A DNA stretch of 51,999 nucleotides from Candidatus Buchananbacteria bacterium RIFCSPHIGHO2_01_FULL_44_11 (GCA_001817345.1 MHIE01000003.1:29423-81421), one strand, 5' to 3'; positions 23,939-33,534 are shown, numbered from the stretch's first letter. Notes: generated by a model not told the origin, from the sequence alone. Numbers and translations are program-made.

Positions 23939-24832
23939 ATGAGAAAAATTATCCTGGCCGGCGTTGTCATCTTGCTGGTTATTGCCGGCTTAATCATCGC
24001 CAGAGGCAATGAAGACACCTGGCTTTGCGTTGACGGCCAATGGCTAAAGCATGGCAACCCGACTGCCCCTCAACCCAATACGCCTTGCGCTAAAGCCAAT
24101 ACCACTACACCGCTGGAAAACCAAGAAATTATCGTTGAAACTCCTCAAGCCAACCAAACCGTCAGTAGCCCGATAGAAATTAAGGGTCAGGCGCGCGGCA
24201 ATTGGTATTTTGAAGCTTCATTCCCAATTCAACTGGTTGACGAAAACGGCCAAGAGATTGCCACTGCCATTGCCCAAGCCCAAAGTGACTGGATGACGAC
24301 AAGTTTTGTGCCTTTTGAGTTGAATTTAGATTTTAATGTCCCGACTCTAACGCCGGCAATTTTGATTCTAAAAAAAGACAACCCGTCAGGTTTGCCGGAG
24401 TATGACAAACAAATTGAAATACCCCTTCAACTAACAAAGACGGAAACCACGATTGTTAAGGTATTTTTCAATAATAGCCAGCTGGACCCGGAAGTATCCT
24501 GCAATAAAGTTTTTGGCGTTGAGCGCACTGTCCCAAAAACTCCAGCCGTCGCCCAAGCCGCGCTGACTGAACTGCTTAAAGGCACAACTGAGCAGGAAAA
24601 AACCGAAGGATTTTTTACCAGCATTAACCCGGGCGTAAAAATTCAAAAAATTACCATTGAAAACGGGGTAGCAAAAGTTGATTTTGATCAGCAGCTGGAA
24701 TATGCCATTGGCGGCTCATGCCGCGTGGCCGCGATCAGAGCTCAAATTACTGAGACTTTAAAACAATTTCCTAGTGTTCAGGTGGTAATTATCGCTATTG
24801 ATGGTCGGACTGAAGATATTCTCCAACCTTGA
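23939..24832 (+). CDS. Membrane-anchored Gmad2-like/GerMN domain protein
   Basis: An N-terminal membrane anchor (about residues 4-22) precedes an Ig-like Gmad2-type domain (about 60-165: IIVETPQANQTVSSPIEIKG ... GNWYFEASFPIQL) and a GerMN domain (about 175-295: KVFFNN ... ALTELLKGTTEQEKTEGFFT ... GVAKVDF). These domains occur in spore germination and cell-envelope proteins of Gram-positive and CPR bacteria. The function is likely structural or peptidoglycan-associated at the surface. Monocistronic. Confidence 0.8.
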   Translation: MRKIILAGVVILLVIAGLIIARGNEDTWLCVDGQWLKHGNPTAPQPNTPCAKANTTTPLENQEIIVETPQANQTVSSPIEIKGQARGNWYFEASFPIQLVDENGQEIATAIAQAQSDWMTTSFVPFELNLDFNVPTLTPAILILKKDNPSGLPEYDKQIEIPLQLTKTETTIVKVFFNNSQLDPEVSCNKVFGVERTVPKTPAVAQAALTELLKGTTEQEKTEGFFTSINPGVKIQKITIENGVAKVDFDQQLEYAIGGSCRVAAIRAQITETLKQFPSVQVVIIAIDGRTEDILQP

Positions 24833-24886
24833 AGTGTCTTGTGTATAAAACTAAAAAAAGGCTTAACCAAGCAAGATAAAAATCTC

Positions 24887-24915
24887 TTGACAAACATTAC
24901 AGAACGGAATAAGAT
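24887..24915 (+). promoter_or_regulatory. Promoter of an intergenic transcript
   Basis: -35 TTGACA (24887-24892), 17-bp spacer, -10 TAAGAT (24910-24915), pointing into a 280-bp region without a sizeable ORF. Confidence 0.5.
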
Positions 24916-24921
24916 TAAGTT

Positions 24922-25040
24922 ATAAAGACTGCGACCGACTGAAGTTTAAATGAAGGGAATAGGGAAAAGAGATATGAGGTTATGGGTGATAGTCCTGGAT
25001 CTTTCGCTGAAGGATTTGGAACCATCACCCAACTAACTTC
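24922..25040 (+). ncRNA. Candidate small RNA or leader-peptide transcript
   Basis: The 24833-25203 gap has no ordinary gene. Downstream of a good promoter a long hairpin forms: GGGTGAT (24984-24990) pairs with ATCACCC (25024-25030), with inner stem ATCTTTC/GAAGGAT and a GCT loop. The same bases could encode a 20-codon peptide (24974-25036, MRLWVIVLDLS...). No known RNA family is recognised and no T-run follows the hairpin. The rest (25040-25140) is C- and T-rich with a C9 run. Confidence 0.35.
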
Positions 25041-25168
25041 TTCTCTTCAACAAACAACCCCCCCCCATCCTATATTCTCCCTCCCCTCATGCCTTACGGC
25101 AACTTCTCTCGAAAAAACCTTCGCGGTCTTTTTCATTTGCCTAAAGATTAGGACTTAATTTTAAGGGG

Positions 25169-25197
25169 TTGGGTTCAGCGGCAAAATTAGGTATAAT
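25169..25197 (+). promoter_or_regulatory. Promoter of the glycan cluster, leaderless
   Basis: -35 TTGGGT (25169-25174), 17-bp spacer, -10 TATAAT (25192-25197). The -10 ends 6 nt before the flippase ATG. Confidence 0.65.
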
Positions 25198-25203
25198 GAA
25201 GTC

Positions 25204-26634
25204 ATGACCAAAGGCATTCTAGCAAAAAATACGACTTACTTTACCGCCGCTTTAACCGTCCAGAAGATCCTGGCTTTTATTTACTTCTGGTTTATCTCTA
25301 ACGATTTGTTCCCCGGCCAACTGGGCCAGTACGTTTTTGCTTTGTCATTTACCACGTTATTTTCTATTTTGGTCGATTTGGGACTTTCACCGGTCTTGAC
25401 CAGGGAAGCCGCCAAAAATAAAGATCAGGCCAATAATTTTCTTAAAAGCGTCATTGCCTTAAAAATCCCCCTGAGCCTTTTGGCCTTAGCGGCCGCCTGG
25501 CTAGTCATCAACTTGACCGGCAAAGCCGATGAAGTGAAAATTTTAGTCTACCTGGCCAGCTTGATCATGATCCTGGATTCATTCTCTTTGAGTTTCTGGG
25601 TAGTTTTTCGGGCTTTACATAATCTGAAATACGAAAGTATTGCCACTATCCTCGTCCAGATAATTATTTTTGTTTTAGGTTTAACCGCCTTAAAAACTAC
25701 CGGCCAAATCAAACATTTAATCATGGCACTTTTTGTCGCCAGTATTTTCAATTTTTTACTTTCCGCTGGTTTATTGAAAAAAAAATTGAAGTTTTCCCTA
25801 AAACCAAAGTGGGACGCGAAAGTGATTGTTTATTTTTTAAGGATTATCCCGGCCTTTGCTTTGGCGGGAATTTTTGTCAAAATCTACAATACGGCCGATT
25901 CAGTTTTACTCAGTTATTTAGCCTCCGATGAAGCGGTTGGTTTTTTTGCCGTCCCGGCTAAAGTGGTTTATGCTCTCCAACAGATCATCCCAGCGGCGTT
26001 TGCGGCGGTGATTTTCCCAGCCTTCAGTTACTACTATGCCAACGCCAAGGAATTATTGGAACAAACTTTCAACCGAGCCATAAACTATCTACTGATCATC
26101 AGCCTGCCGCTCGCCGCTGGTATTACCGTCTTAGCCCAAACTATTGTCGCGACTGTCTGGCCAAATTATCTGAGCGTTGTGCCAACTTTTATCGTGATGA
26201 CCCTGGCAATTCCTTTTATTTTTTTGGCCTTTCCTACCGGTTATCTACTCAATGCCTGCGACCAGCAAAAAAAAACGACGTTAAACCGCGGTTTAATCAC
26301 CACTTTGGCCGTGGGGTTAAATATTATACTCATTCCTCAATACAGTTTTTTGGGCGCCGGCATCGCTTTTTTAATCACTAATGTGGCTTTATTATTTTTA
26401 GATTTTTTCTGGGTCAGAAAAGTCATCAATCTAAAATCCAGCCGACTGGTTATCGCCCTAGCTAAACCGCTGGGCGCTTCAGCGGTGATGGTAGCAATAT
26501 TAATAACATTCAAAGGATACCTAAACTTGACGATACTAATACCTCTAGGGGTCTTAACTTATTTCTGTACCCTGTATCTAGTCAAAGGGTTGCCGATTGG
26601 CGAAATTAAAAAAGTTTTTAATAGAGGAACTTAA
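25204..26634 (+). CDS. Polysaccharide (Wzx-like) flippase
   Basis: A 476-aa integral membrane protein with 12-14 hydrophobic segments throughout. The N-terminal pattern with FALSFTTLFSILVDLGLSP and LTREAAKNK is typical of oligosaccharide flippases (MATE/MVF-like superfamily). It likely moves lipid-linked glycan units across the membrane. It heads a cluster with glycosyltransferases and an O-antigen ligase/polymerase, which supports the role. The substrate is unknown. Confidence 0.87.
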   Translation: MTKGILAKNTTYFTAALTVQKILAFIYFWFISNDLFPGQLGQYVFALSFTTLFSILVDLGLSPVLTREAAKNKDQANNFLKSVIALKIPLSLLALAAAWLVINLTGKADEVKILVYLASLIMILDSFSLSFWVVFRALHNLKYESIATILVQIIIFVLGLTALKTTGQIKHLIMALFVASIFNFLLSAGLLKKKLKFSLKPKWDAKVIVYFLRIIPAFALAGIFVKIYNTADSVLLSYLASDEAVGFFAVPAKVVYALQQIIPAAFAAVIFPAFSYYYANAKELLEQTFNRAINYLLIISLPLAAGITVLAQTIVATVWPNYLSVVPTFIVMTLAIPFIFLAFPTGYLLNACDQQKKTTLNRGLITTLAVGLNIILIPQYSFLGAGIAFLITNVALLFLDFFWVRKVINLKSSRLVIALAKPLGASAVMVAILITFKGYLNLTILIPLGVLTYFCTLYLVKGLPIGEIKKVFNRGT

Positions 26635-26638
26635 AAAG

Positions 26639-27823
26639 ATGCCAACTTTAATCAAAAAAAGTCTACTCATTACCCTTGAGTTCCCGCCGCAGACCGGCGG
26701 GGTAGGCAACTATTACTACAATATCTGCAAAAATTTGCCAGCGGATAAAATTGTCGTCATGGCCCCGGCTGGCGATAAAACCGAACTGTTTGATCGGGAA
26801 CAAAAATTTCCTATCATCCGGCTCAAAAAATTAACGGAAATCAATAGAATCATTAAAGCCGAGGCGGGATTTTTTAGCCGATTGGCTAAAAAATTCAGCT
26901 GGACCGGCTTACTGGGCGACATTAAAAAAATAGTGGTTGAACACAAAATTGAACTGATCCAGGTTGGCCAAATTCTGCCGCTGGGCACGCTGGCCTTAAT
27001 TATGAACAAAAAAACCAAGTTACCATATTTAGTCTATACCCACGGTTTAGACATATTGCTACCCCAGCAGTCTCAACACAAAAAAATAATAATAAAAAAA
27101 ATAATTGCCAAAGCCAAAAACCTCATTGCCAACAGCCAATTTACCGGCGATGAACTAATTAAGCTTGGCGCCGACTCGCAAAAAATCGTCATAGTCAACC
27201 CATGCCCTAATGTTGTTAGCCAAGAAATTTCTGAATGGAAAGTCAATGAAATCAAGGAAGATTATCACCTGAAAGACAAAAAGATTCTTTTAACTGTCGG
27301 CCGGCTGGTCAAAAGAAAAGGTCATGACCTAGTGATTGAAGCCCTGCCTAAAATTCTGGAAAAAGTGCCCGACACGGTTTATTTAATCATTGGCAACGGC
27401 CCCGAACAAAAAAGGCTGGAAACTCTGGCCAACCAAAAAAGTTTGCGCGACCAAGTCCAGTTTTTGACTAACATTACTGACGCCGACTTGCCGGCTTTTT
27501 ACAGCGCCTGCGATGTTTTTGTCATGCCGGCTCGACAAATCGGCCCAGACGTGGAAGGTTTTGGCACGGTTTACTTAGAGGCGAACTTATTCGGCAAACC
27601 AGTCATTGCCGGCCGCAGCGGCGGTATTCCAGAAGCGGTTATTGACCGACAAACTGGCTTATTGGTTGACCCAAAAGACGTAGAAGCCATTGCCGAAGCC
27701 GTGATTAATCTATTGACCAAACCGGAACTCAACGAAAAACTGGGTCTGCAGGGCATGGACCGGGTAATCCAAAACTTTGATTGGCAAAACCAGATAGAAA
27801 AAATTAAAAATATATTGGGTTAA
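26639..27823 (+). CDS. Glycosyltransferase family 4
   Basis: GT-B fold retaining transferase. The N-terminal LEFPPQTGGVGNYYYNICKN and the C-terminal nucleotide-binding stretch LTVGRLVKRKGHDLVIEALP ... EGFGTVYLEANLFGKPVIAG (the ExxxxxxxE region) define GT4. Start taken at ATG 26639, 4 bp after the flippase stop; a TTG at 26597 would overlap it. 394 aa. Donor and acceptor are unknown. Confidence 0.88.
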   Translation: MPTLIKKSLLITLEFPPQTGGVGNYYYNICKNLPADKIVVMAPAGDKTELFDREQKFPIIRLKKLTEINRIIKAEAGFFSRLAKKFSWTGLLGDIKKIVVEHKIELIQVGQILPLGTLALIMNKKTKLPYLVYTHGLDILLPQQSQHKKIIIKKIIAKAKNLIANSQFTGDELIKLGADSQKIVIVNPCPNVVSQEISEWKVNEIKEDYHLKDKKILLTVGRLVKRKGHDLVIEALPKILEKVPDTVYLIIGNGPEQKRLETLANQKSLRDQVQFLTNITDADLPAFYSACDVFVMPARQIGPDVEGFGTVYLEANLFGKPVIAGRSGGIPEAVIDRQTGLLVDPKDVEAIAEAVINLLTKPELNEKLGLQGMDRVIQNFDWQNQIEKIKNILG

Positions 27824-27828
27824 AACTA

Positions 27829-28521
27829 ATGTATATGTCCGAAATTAGCATTGTCGTTCCCGCTTATAACGCCCAAAAAACAATCGCGATTTGCCTGGAT
27901 AGTATTTTTGACCAAACTTTTAAAGATTTTGAAATTATCGTTGTCAACGACGGTTCAACCGATCACACAGAACATATTCTCCAAACCTACCGGGATAAAC
28001 TAAAAATTATCAATCAAAAAAACCGGGGCGCGGCGGCGGCCAGAAATCAGGGCGCGGCGGCGGCCAGCTCGTCTTACATTATTTTCTTTGACGCCGATAT
28101 TATAGCTCAGCCGACTCTGCTGCAAAAAATGCACCAAACACTTTTAAATAACCCGCAGATTTCTTATGCTTATTCGGCTTTTAAATTCGGCTTAAAAACT
28201 TTCCGGCTTTGGCCTTTCGATCCAGCCCGGCTAAAAAAAATGCCTTACATTCACACCACGTCTTTAATCCGCCGCCGGGATTTTCCCGGCTTTGACGAAA
28301 GCCTAAAAAAATTTCAGGACTGGGATTTGTGGCTGACAATGCTAGAAAAAGAACGCATCGGCTGTTTTATTCCTGAGATTTTATTCAGCGTCAGGCCGGG
28401 CGGTGGGATGTCAAAGTGGCTGCCGAAATTTTTTTACCAGCTGCCTTGGTCTAAAAAAATTTCGGCCGTAGAAAGTTACCGCCAGGCCGAAAAAATCATT
28501 AAGCAAAAACATGATTTATGA
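27829..28521 (+). CDS. Glycosyltransferase family 2
   Basis: GT-A fold: ISIVVPAYNAQKTIAICLDS at the N-terminus, VVNDGSTD and the FFDADI (DxD-like) motif. 230 aa; a second ATG at 27835 is equally possible. A duplicated GAAAA-type stretch (about 66-82) comes from a short DNA repeat of GGCGCGGCGGCGGCCAG. Its stop overlaps the next gene by ATGA. Confidence 0.87.
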   Translation: MYMSEISIVVPAYNAQKTIAICLDSIFDQTFKDFEIIVVNDGSTDHTEHILQTYRDKLKIINQKNRGAAAARNQGAAAASSSYIIFFDADIIAQPTLLQKMHQTLLNNPQISYAYSAFKFGLKTFRLWPFDPARLKKMPYIHTTSLIRRRDFPGFDESLKKFQDWDLWLTMLEKERIGCFIPEILFSVRPGGGMSKWLPKFFYQLPWSKKISAVESYRQAEKIIKQKHDL

Positions 28522-28955
28522 GCGTTCAAAACCCGGATTATTTTCAAGTGTCGCTGAAAGTGCTGTTGACGGCTAAAAATAAATGTTTGATTCTCAAAGA
28601 CGTCTCAAAAAGCCGGTACTGGAAAGAAAAATACGATTTACCCGGCGGCCGGATCAATAAAAAAGAAATCGGCCTGGATTTTAGCCAACTAATTAACCGG
28701 GAAGTCCGAGAAGAGCTGGGGACAAAAGTTAGATACAAACTCCGGCACGATCCAGTCGCGCTGTCTAAATGCCGCTATCCAAAAGAACCCAGTAAACTTT
28801 TTATCCTGTTTGAAGCTAAGTATCTGGGCGGCGAAATCAAGATTTCCCCAGAACATTCAGGTTATAAATGGTTTAAAATTACCCGATTCAGCCTCCAAGA
28901 TAACTTCTCGACCGTTTTACAAAAACTCTTAACTAACTACTTAAATTGGAATTAA
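28518..28955 (+). CDS. NUDIX hydrolase
   Basis: Pyrophosphohydrolase of nucleoside-diphosphate derivatives. The Nudix box is visible from GGRINKKE to REVREELGT, with about three extra residues in its middle. 145 aa. Translationally coupled to the preceding glycosyltransferase (4-bp overlap). Substrate unknown; it could clean up oxidised nucleotides or sugar nucleotides. Confidence 0.85.
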   Translation: MSVQNPDYFQVSLKVLLTAKNKCLILKDVSKSRYWKEKYDLPGGRINKKEIGLDFSQLINREVREELGTKVRYKLRHDPVALSKCRYPKEPSKLFILFEAKYLGGEIKISPEHSGYKWFKITRFSLQDNFSTVLQKLLTNYLNWN

Positions 28956-28961
28956 CCGTTT

Positions 28962-29639
28962 ATGATGCGCTTACAAAAATTTTTAGCCAACGCCGGCATT
29001 ACCTCGCGCCGCAAAGCTGAAACATTGATTCAATCAGGCAAAATTGAAGTTAACGGCTCAATTGTTAGGGACCTGGGCACAAAAATTGATGAGAACAGTG
29101 ATACGGTCAAATTCGCCAATAGAATCGTCAAGCTAGAAAGTGACAAAATTTATATCGCCCTAAACAAACCAACCGGCTACATCAGCAGCACCGATAGCCA
29201 GCAGGGCAAAACAATTCTAGACATAATCAAAGTCAAAAACCGGGTTTACCCGGTCGGCCGGCTGGACAAAGATTCCAGCGGTTTAATTATTTTAACTAAC
29301 GACGGAGAATTCGCTAACCTGATTACCCACGCCCGCTACGGCTGCCAAAAAGAATACTTTGTGACTTTAGATCAAGATTTGCGGTCCGAGCATATTAAAA
29401 TTTTAGAAAAGGGGATGATTTTAGCCGGCCGCAAACTCCAGCCGGTCAGAGTGACAGCCGCTCAGAATAAATCGGCCAGGATGGTTTTGAGTGAAGGCTT
29501 AAACCGGCAAATCCGCCGGATGCTGGGCAAACTCGGCTATACGGTGATAAAATTAAAAAGAATCAAAATCGGCAAGCTGGAATTGGCGGATTTGGAGCCA
29601 GGCCAGTGGCGCCACATCAAACCCGAAAACGTCATCTGA
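28962..29639 (+). CDS. 16S/23S rRNA pseudouridine synthase (RsuA/RluB family)
   Basis: N-terminal S4 RNA-binding domain (RLQKFLANAGITSRRKAETL) followed by the synthase domain with catalytic Asp in GRLDKDSSGL (about residue 100) and the ending GLNRQIRRMLGKLGY. 225 aa. RluB or RsuA specificity cannot be resolved by eye. It is a housekeeping gene placed inside the glycan cluster. Confidence 0.9.
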   Translation: MMRLQKFLANAGITSRRKAETLIQSGKIEVNGSIVRDLGTKIDENSDTVKFANRIVKLESDKIYIALNKPTGYISSTDSQQGKTILDIIKVKNRVYPVGRLDKDSSGLIILTNDGEFANLITHARYGCQKEYFVTLDQDLRSEHIKILEKGMILAGRKLQPVRVTAAQNKSARMVLSEGLNRQIRRMLGKLGYTVIKLKRIKIGKLELADLEPGQWRHIKPENVI

Positions 29640-29664
29640 TTTCTGATTAATATTAATCTGAAGT

Positions 29665-30459
29665 ATGATTGATCTATCAATTGTTATTGTTTCTTGGAAC
29701 GTCAAAAGTCTACTTAAAAAATGTCTTGAATCAATCAAAAGAAACCAGGACAATTTAAAATTGGAAGTTTTTGTTATCGATAACGCCTCCACCGATGGGA
29801 CGGTGGAAATGGCTAAAGAAGATTTTGTTTCAACTAAAAAAACGCTGATTGAATTTGTCGCCAATAAAACTAACGTCGGCTTTGCCGTGGCTAGTAACCA
29901 GGGCATTTTACGCAGTGCCGGCCGCTATGTTTTACTTTTAAACCCAGACACCGAGATTTTGAACAATGCCCTAAAAAAAGCCGTGGACTTTTTGGACCAA
30001 AATCCCCGAGCCGGCGTTTTGGGTTGCCGACACTTAAACCCCGACTGGACGCTCCAACCTTCAGTTAGGCGGCTGCCGAAACTTTGGCCGATTATCCTGA
30101 TTCTGACTAAGCTAGCCAAAATCATCCCAAATTTAAAAAGTCTGAATTACTACTTAGCCAAAGATTTTGACTATAAAGTTAACCAGCCAGCCGAGCAGGT
30201 CGCCGGTTCCTTTTTTATGATTCGGCGCCAAACAATCGAAGAAATCGGCATTTTAGACGAAAACTTTTTTATCTGGTTTGAGGAAGTTGATTTTTGCCAA
30301 CGGGCCTTGGAAGCGAGCTGGCAAATTTGGTACAACCGCGATGCCGAAATTATTCATTACGGCGGTCAAAGCTTCGCTCAGGTAATGTCTTGGAAAAAAC
30401 AATCAATGTTTTGCAAAAGCGCCATCCATTATTTTCAAAAACATGGATTTTTTCACTAA
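29665..30459 (+). CDS. Glycosyltransferase family 2, rhamnosyltransferase-like
   Basis: LSIVIVSWNVKSLLKKCLES, VIDNASTDGTV, and LLNPDTEI (the DxD-type site) define GT2 of the WbbL/rhamnosyl type. The segment IRRQTIEEIGILDENFFIWF is the usual acceptor-side motif. 264 aa. It overlaps the next gene by 17 bp. Confidence 0.88.
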   Translation: MIDLSIVIVSWNVKSLLKKCLESIKRNQDNLKLEVFVIDNASTDGTVEMAKEDFVSTKKTLIEFVANKTNVGFAVASNQGILRSAGRYVLLLNPDTEILNNALKKAVDFLDQNPRAGVLGCRHLNPDWTLQPSVRRLPKLWPIILILTKLAKIIPNLKSLNYYLAKDFDYKVNQPAEQVAGSFFMIRRQTIEEIGILDENFFIWFEEVDFCQRALEASWQIWYNRDAEIIHYGGQSFAQVMSWKKQSMFCKSAIHYFQKHGFFH

Positions 30460-31882
30460 AACTTTTTGGCTGACTTTTTTTGGCCTACTCCTGATTGAGC
30501 TAGCCTCCTGGTTAGGCTTTCTGATACCACCATTTAATCAAGCGGTTTTTTTAGTGATTTTGGCCGCAACCGCCGTTCTGAGCTTAATTAAAATTGAATA
30601 CGGCCTTTACGCTGCCTTAACCGAGTTATTTCTCGGTTCGCTTGGCTATTTGTTTTTTTGGGAAATTAACGGCACCAAAATTTCAATCCGGCTGGGAATA
30701 TTTTTAGTAATTTTTGGTGCCGGACTTCTTAAAATTTTAAAAGAAAAAAAATGGCCCTGGCCTAAAAATCAGCTCAGCTATGCCTTTTTATTTTTGGCTC
30801 TGGTGTTTAGCCTTGGCTTAGGTCGGGGGATAAGCCGTAACGATTTTAGTAACGTCTTTTTTGACGTTAACAATTGGTTTTATTTTCTGCTCCTGCCGGT
30901 ATTTTTAATCGCCATTAAAAAAGAAAGTTTAAAAATCATCGGCCAAATTCTTCTGGCGGTAACCAGCTGGCTAAGCCTCAAAACCATTTGCCTGCTGTTT
31001 TTGTTCTCCCAGACTTGGGTTCAGGTTGGGGATAAATTTTACCACTGGTTGCGGGATAGCGGGTTTGGCGAAATCACCTATATCCAAGGCAGCTTGTTTA
31101 GAATTTTTTCCCAGTCCCAGATTTACATCCTGATTGGTTTTATTTTAGCCTTGGGTTTAATTCTAGCCAGTAATCAAATCGCTAAAACCCAAAAAAAATG
31201 GTTCTGGCTTTATCTTTACCTAACCAGCCTAACCTTAATCATTAGTCAATCCCGTAGTTTCTGGCTGGGCGGACTAGCCGGTTTGGTAATTTTAGCTTAT
31301 TTGGTCAAAACCAAGCTAGAGGTTAGATTCAAAAAAATAGCGGCCATAGGCGCTTTAGTGGTAATTATTGTCGCTTCCCATTTATTCACCATTCAATTAA
31401 TCACCGGTAACTTTTCCGGCAACCTAATCAGTGATCGATTTAAAGACTTGGAAAGCCAGGCGGCTGCCAGCAGCCGGCTCAACCAGCTTGAACCTTTGAT
31501 TTCTAACATCGGCCAAAGTCCTTTCTTCGGTTACGGTTTTGGTAAAGAGCTGACTTACCAAAGTAATGACCCGCGGATCCTCCAAAGTCATCCGGGCGGA
31601 CAATACACCACTTACGCCTTTGAATGGGGCTACCTGGATATTATTTTAAAAATTGGCATCTTAGGTTTAGCGGCCTATCTTTATTTAATCGGCGTCGTCG
31701 CTTATCAAATATTAAAAAAATTTCGAATTTCTAATTTTGAATTTCGAAATTATTACGTGGGTTTACTGGCCGGCTTAGCCGGCTTATTGGTGGTTAATAT
31801 TTTTTCGCCTTATTTGAATCATCCGCTGGGAATAGGCTATCTGCTCTTACTGGCCAGCTTGGCCAGCCTTGATAACGCTTAA
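30443..31882 (+). CDS. O-antigen ligase/polymerase (Wzy_C family) membrane protein
   Basis: A 479-aa protein with about 11-12 membrane segments and a larger extracytoplasmic loop (about 330-400) after SQSRSFWLGGLAGLVI, where Wzy_C/WaaL proteins keep their catalytic region (SRLNQLEPLISNIGQSPFFG, YTTYAFEWGYLD). It joins or transfers the glycan exported by the flippase. It overlaps the preceding gene by 17 bp and converges with fmt by 4 bp. Confidence 0.85.
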   Translation: MDFFTKTFWLTFFGLLLIELASWLGFLIPPFNQAVFLVILAATAVLSLIKIEYGLYAALTELFLGSLGYLFFWEINGTKISIRLGIFLVIFGAGLLKILKEKKWPWPKNQLSYAFLFLALVFSLGLGRGISRNDFSNVFFDVNNWFYFLLLPVFLIAIKKESLKIIGQILLAVTSWLSLKTICLLFLFSQTWVQVGDKFYHWLRDSGFGEITYIQGSLFRIFSQSQIYILIGFILALGLILASNQIAKTQKKWFWLYLYLTSLTLIISQSRSFWLGGLAGLVILAYLVKTKLEVRFKKIAAIGALVVIIVASHLFTIQLITGNFSGNLISDRFKDLESQAAASSRLNQLEPLISNIGQSPFFGYGFGKELTYQSNDPRILQSHPGGQYTTYAFEWGYLDIILKIGILGLAAYLYLIGVVAYQILKKFRISNFEFRNYYVGLLAGLAGLLVVNIFSPYLNHPLGIGYLLLLASLASLDNA

Positions 31883-32823
31883 CCTAAAACCTGGTTCACT
31901 ATATTGCTATACCCCCGCAAAAAGTCGGAAGCGGAAACTTCATTTTTACCTTCCAGCTGGAGCCGCTCAAGCTTAATTGCCCCGGTTTGGCAGGCAACGG
32001 CTAACTGCCCGCCTGCATCGATAAATACCGTACCTGAGGCTAAGTTGGCCTTAAAATCAGCCTCTAAAACGCTCAAATTTGCGATTTTAAGCCTTTTACC
32101 TTGCCACTGGGTATAAACCCCGGGCCAGGGACAAAAGGCCCGGAATTGCCGAGATATTTCCAAGGCGGTTTTTTGCCAATTAACTAGGCCATCGTCGCGT
32201 TTAATGATTTTAGTCAAAGTCGCTTGAGATTCAATTTGAGCCTGGGGCTTTAAGCTTTGATTAATAATTTGGGGTAAAGTTGAAAGCAGTAAGTCAGCAC
32301 CCACCACTGCCAAACGCTGATGCAAAGTCTGATTGGTGTCTATTGGTAAAATCACTATTTTTTTTTGAATAAAAACCGGACCGTGGTCCATTTTTCTATC
32401 CAGTTGCATGACACTAACGCCAGTTTCAGTTTCTCCGTTTAAAATTGCAGTCTGGACTGGAGAAGGTCCGCGATACATTGGGAGCAGGGAAGGGTGGACA
32501 TTAATAAAGCCGAACTTGGGAATGCTTAAGACTTTAGGGCTGATCATTTTGCCGTAAGCAACCAAAAGGCAAATGTCCGGCTGAGATTGAGTTAAAATTT
32601 CGTAAAGCTCGTCTTGGATCTTTGGCTGAGCCACGGCTAAGCCATGTTCCAGCGCCAGTAGTTTAACCGGCGGCGGCTGCAACTGCTGTTTTCGGCCGGC
32701 CGGCTCATCCGGCTGGGTAATGACTAAAACAGGCTTGTAGTCGCTGTCAACTAAAGCCTGCAAAAATGGCCGGGCAAATTCCGGCGTGCCAAGAAAGATT
32801 ATTTTTGGCTGAATCTCAAGCAT
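31879..32823 (-). CDS. fmt: Methionyl-tRNA formyltransferase
   Basis: Formylates initiator Met-tRNA using 10-formyl-THF. GTPEFARPFLQAL near the N-terminus, NVHPSLLPMYRGPSPVQ (about 105-121) and VMQLDRKMDHGPV are family signatures, and the C-terminal OB-like domain is complete. 314 aa. It lies downstream of def on the same strand, the common pairing. Confidence 0.94.
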   Translation of the reverse strand: MLEIQPKIIFLGTPEFARPFLQALVDSDYKPVLVITQPDEPAGRKQQLQPPPVKLLALEHGLAVAQPKIQDELYEILTQSQPDICLLVAYGKMISPKVLSIPKFGFINVHPSLLPMYRGPSPVQTAILNGETETGVSVMQLDRKMDHGPVFIQKKIVILPIDTNQTLHQRLAVVGADLLLSTLPQIINQSLKPQAQIESQATLTKIIKRDDGLVNWQKTALEISRQFRAFCPWPGVYTQWQGKRLKIANLSVLEADFKANLASGTVFIDAGGQLAVACQTGAIKLERLQLEGKNEVSASDFLRGYSNIVNQVLG

Positions 32824-32844
32824 AATTTGAATTATGAATATTGA

Positions 32845-32900
32845 ATTATGAATTAAGAATCAAAGCTAATATTCCCTAATTCTTGATTCATAATTCCTAA
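32845..32900. repeat. AT-rich palindromic spacer between def and fmt
   Basis: ATTATGAATTAAGAATCAA is followed 15 nt later by TTGATTCATAATTC, and the ATTATGAATT unit repeats twice more. It forms an imperfect hairpin in the 79-bp intergenic gap. Confidence 0.55.
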
Positions 32901-32902
32901 TT

Positions 32903-33394
32903 CTAATCCCTCTGCCGATCACGTGGCGGGCCGCCGTAAATCTTTTTTGTCCGATCGATAAACAGAATACCGTTGATGTGGTCAACTTCGTGCTGAATGA
33001 CCCGGGCAAAAAAGCCCTTAGCGGTAAAAGATATTTTTTTGCCTTGCTGATTGTAAGCGGAAACTTTAATTTTAGTTAACCTTTTTACCAAGCCAAATTT
33101 GTCGGGAACGCTTAAGCAACCTTCTTCGCCTTCATTTTTCAGCCAAGATTTGCTTGTAATCTGAGGGTTGATTAAAACTAAAATGCCGTCCTGAGTTTCA
33201 ATCAAAGCCAGCTGCAATAATTTACCGACCTGGACGGCCGCCAAACCCACACCATTATTCGCCTTCATGGTTTGCTCCATATCACTAATCAATTGCTGAA
33301 TTTCAGGTTGAGTTATTTTGGCCACGGCAATCGGCTGAGATTTTTGATGCAGTAAAGGACTGGGCAGAATTGTCAGCGGTAAAACTTTAGCCAT
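32903..33394 (-). CDS. def: Peptide deformylase
   Basis: Metalloenzyme removing the N-formyl group. All three motifs are intact: GVGLAAVQ (48-55), EGCLS (91-95) and HEVDH (135-139), giving Cys and two His metal ligands and the catalytic Glu. 163 aa. An extended -10 (TGATATAAT, 33417-33409 on the minus strand) lies just upstream, leaving a leader of only about 8 nt. Confidence 0.95.
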   Translation of the reverse strand: MAKVLPLTILPSPLLHQKSQPIAVAKITQPEIQQLISDMEQTMKANNGVGLAAVQVGKLLQLALIETQDGILVLINPQITSKSWLKNEGEEGCLSVPDKFGLVKRLTKIKVSAYNQQGKKISFTAKGFFARVIQHEVDHINGILFIDRTKKIYGGPPRDRQRD

Positions 33395-33505
33395 AAAATT
33401 ACACCAATATTATATCACAATTTCCGGTTTCTGACTTTGCTCGACGATTAAAACAGGAATTAACAATTATAGATGTAAATTGAGCTATTGTCAACCCAAA
33501 AAAAT

Positions 33506-33534
33506 TTGACTTTAAAATGCTGAGGTGATAAAAA
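33506..33534 (+). promoter_or_regulatory. Probable promoter of the 100-aa membrane protein gene
   Basis: -35 TTGACT (33506-33511), 17-bp spacer, -10 TAAAAA (33529-33534), a weak -10. Confidence 0.4.
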
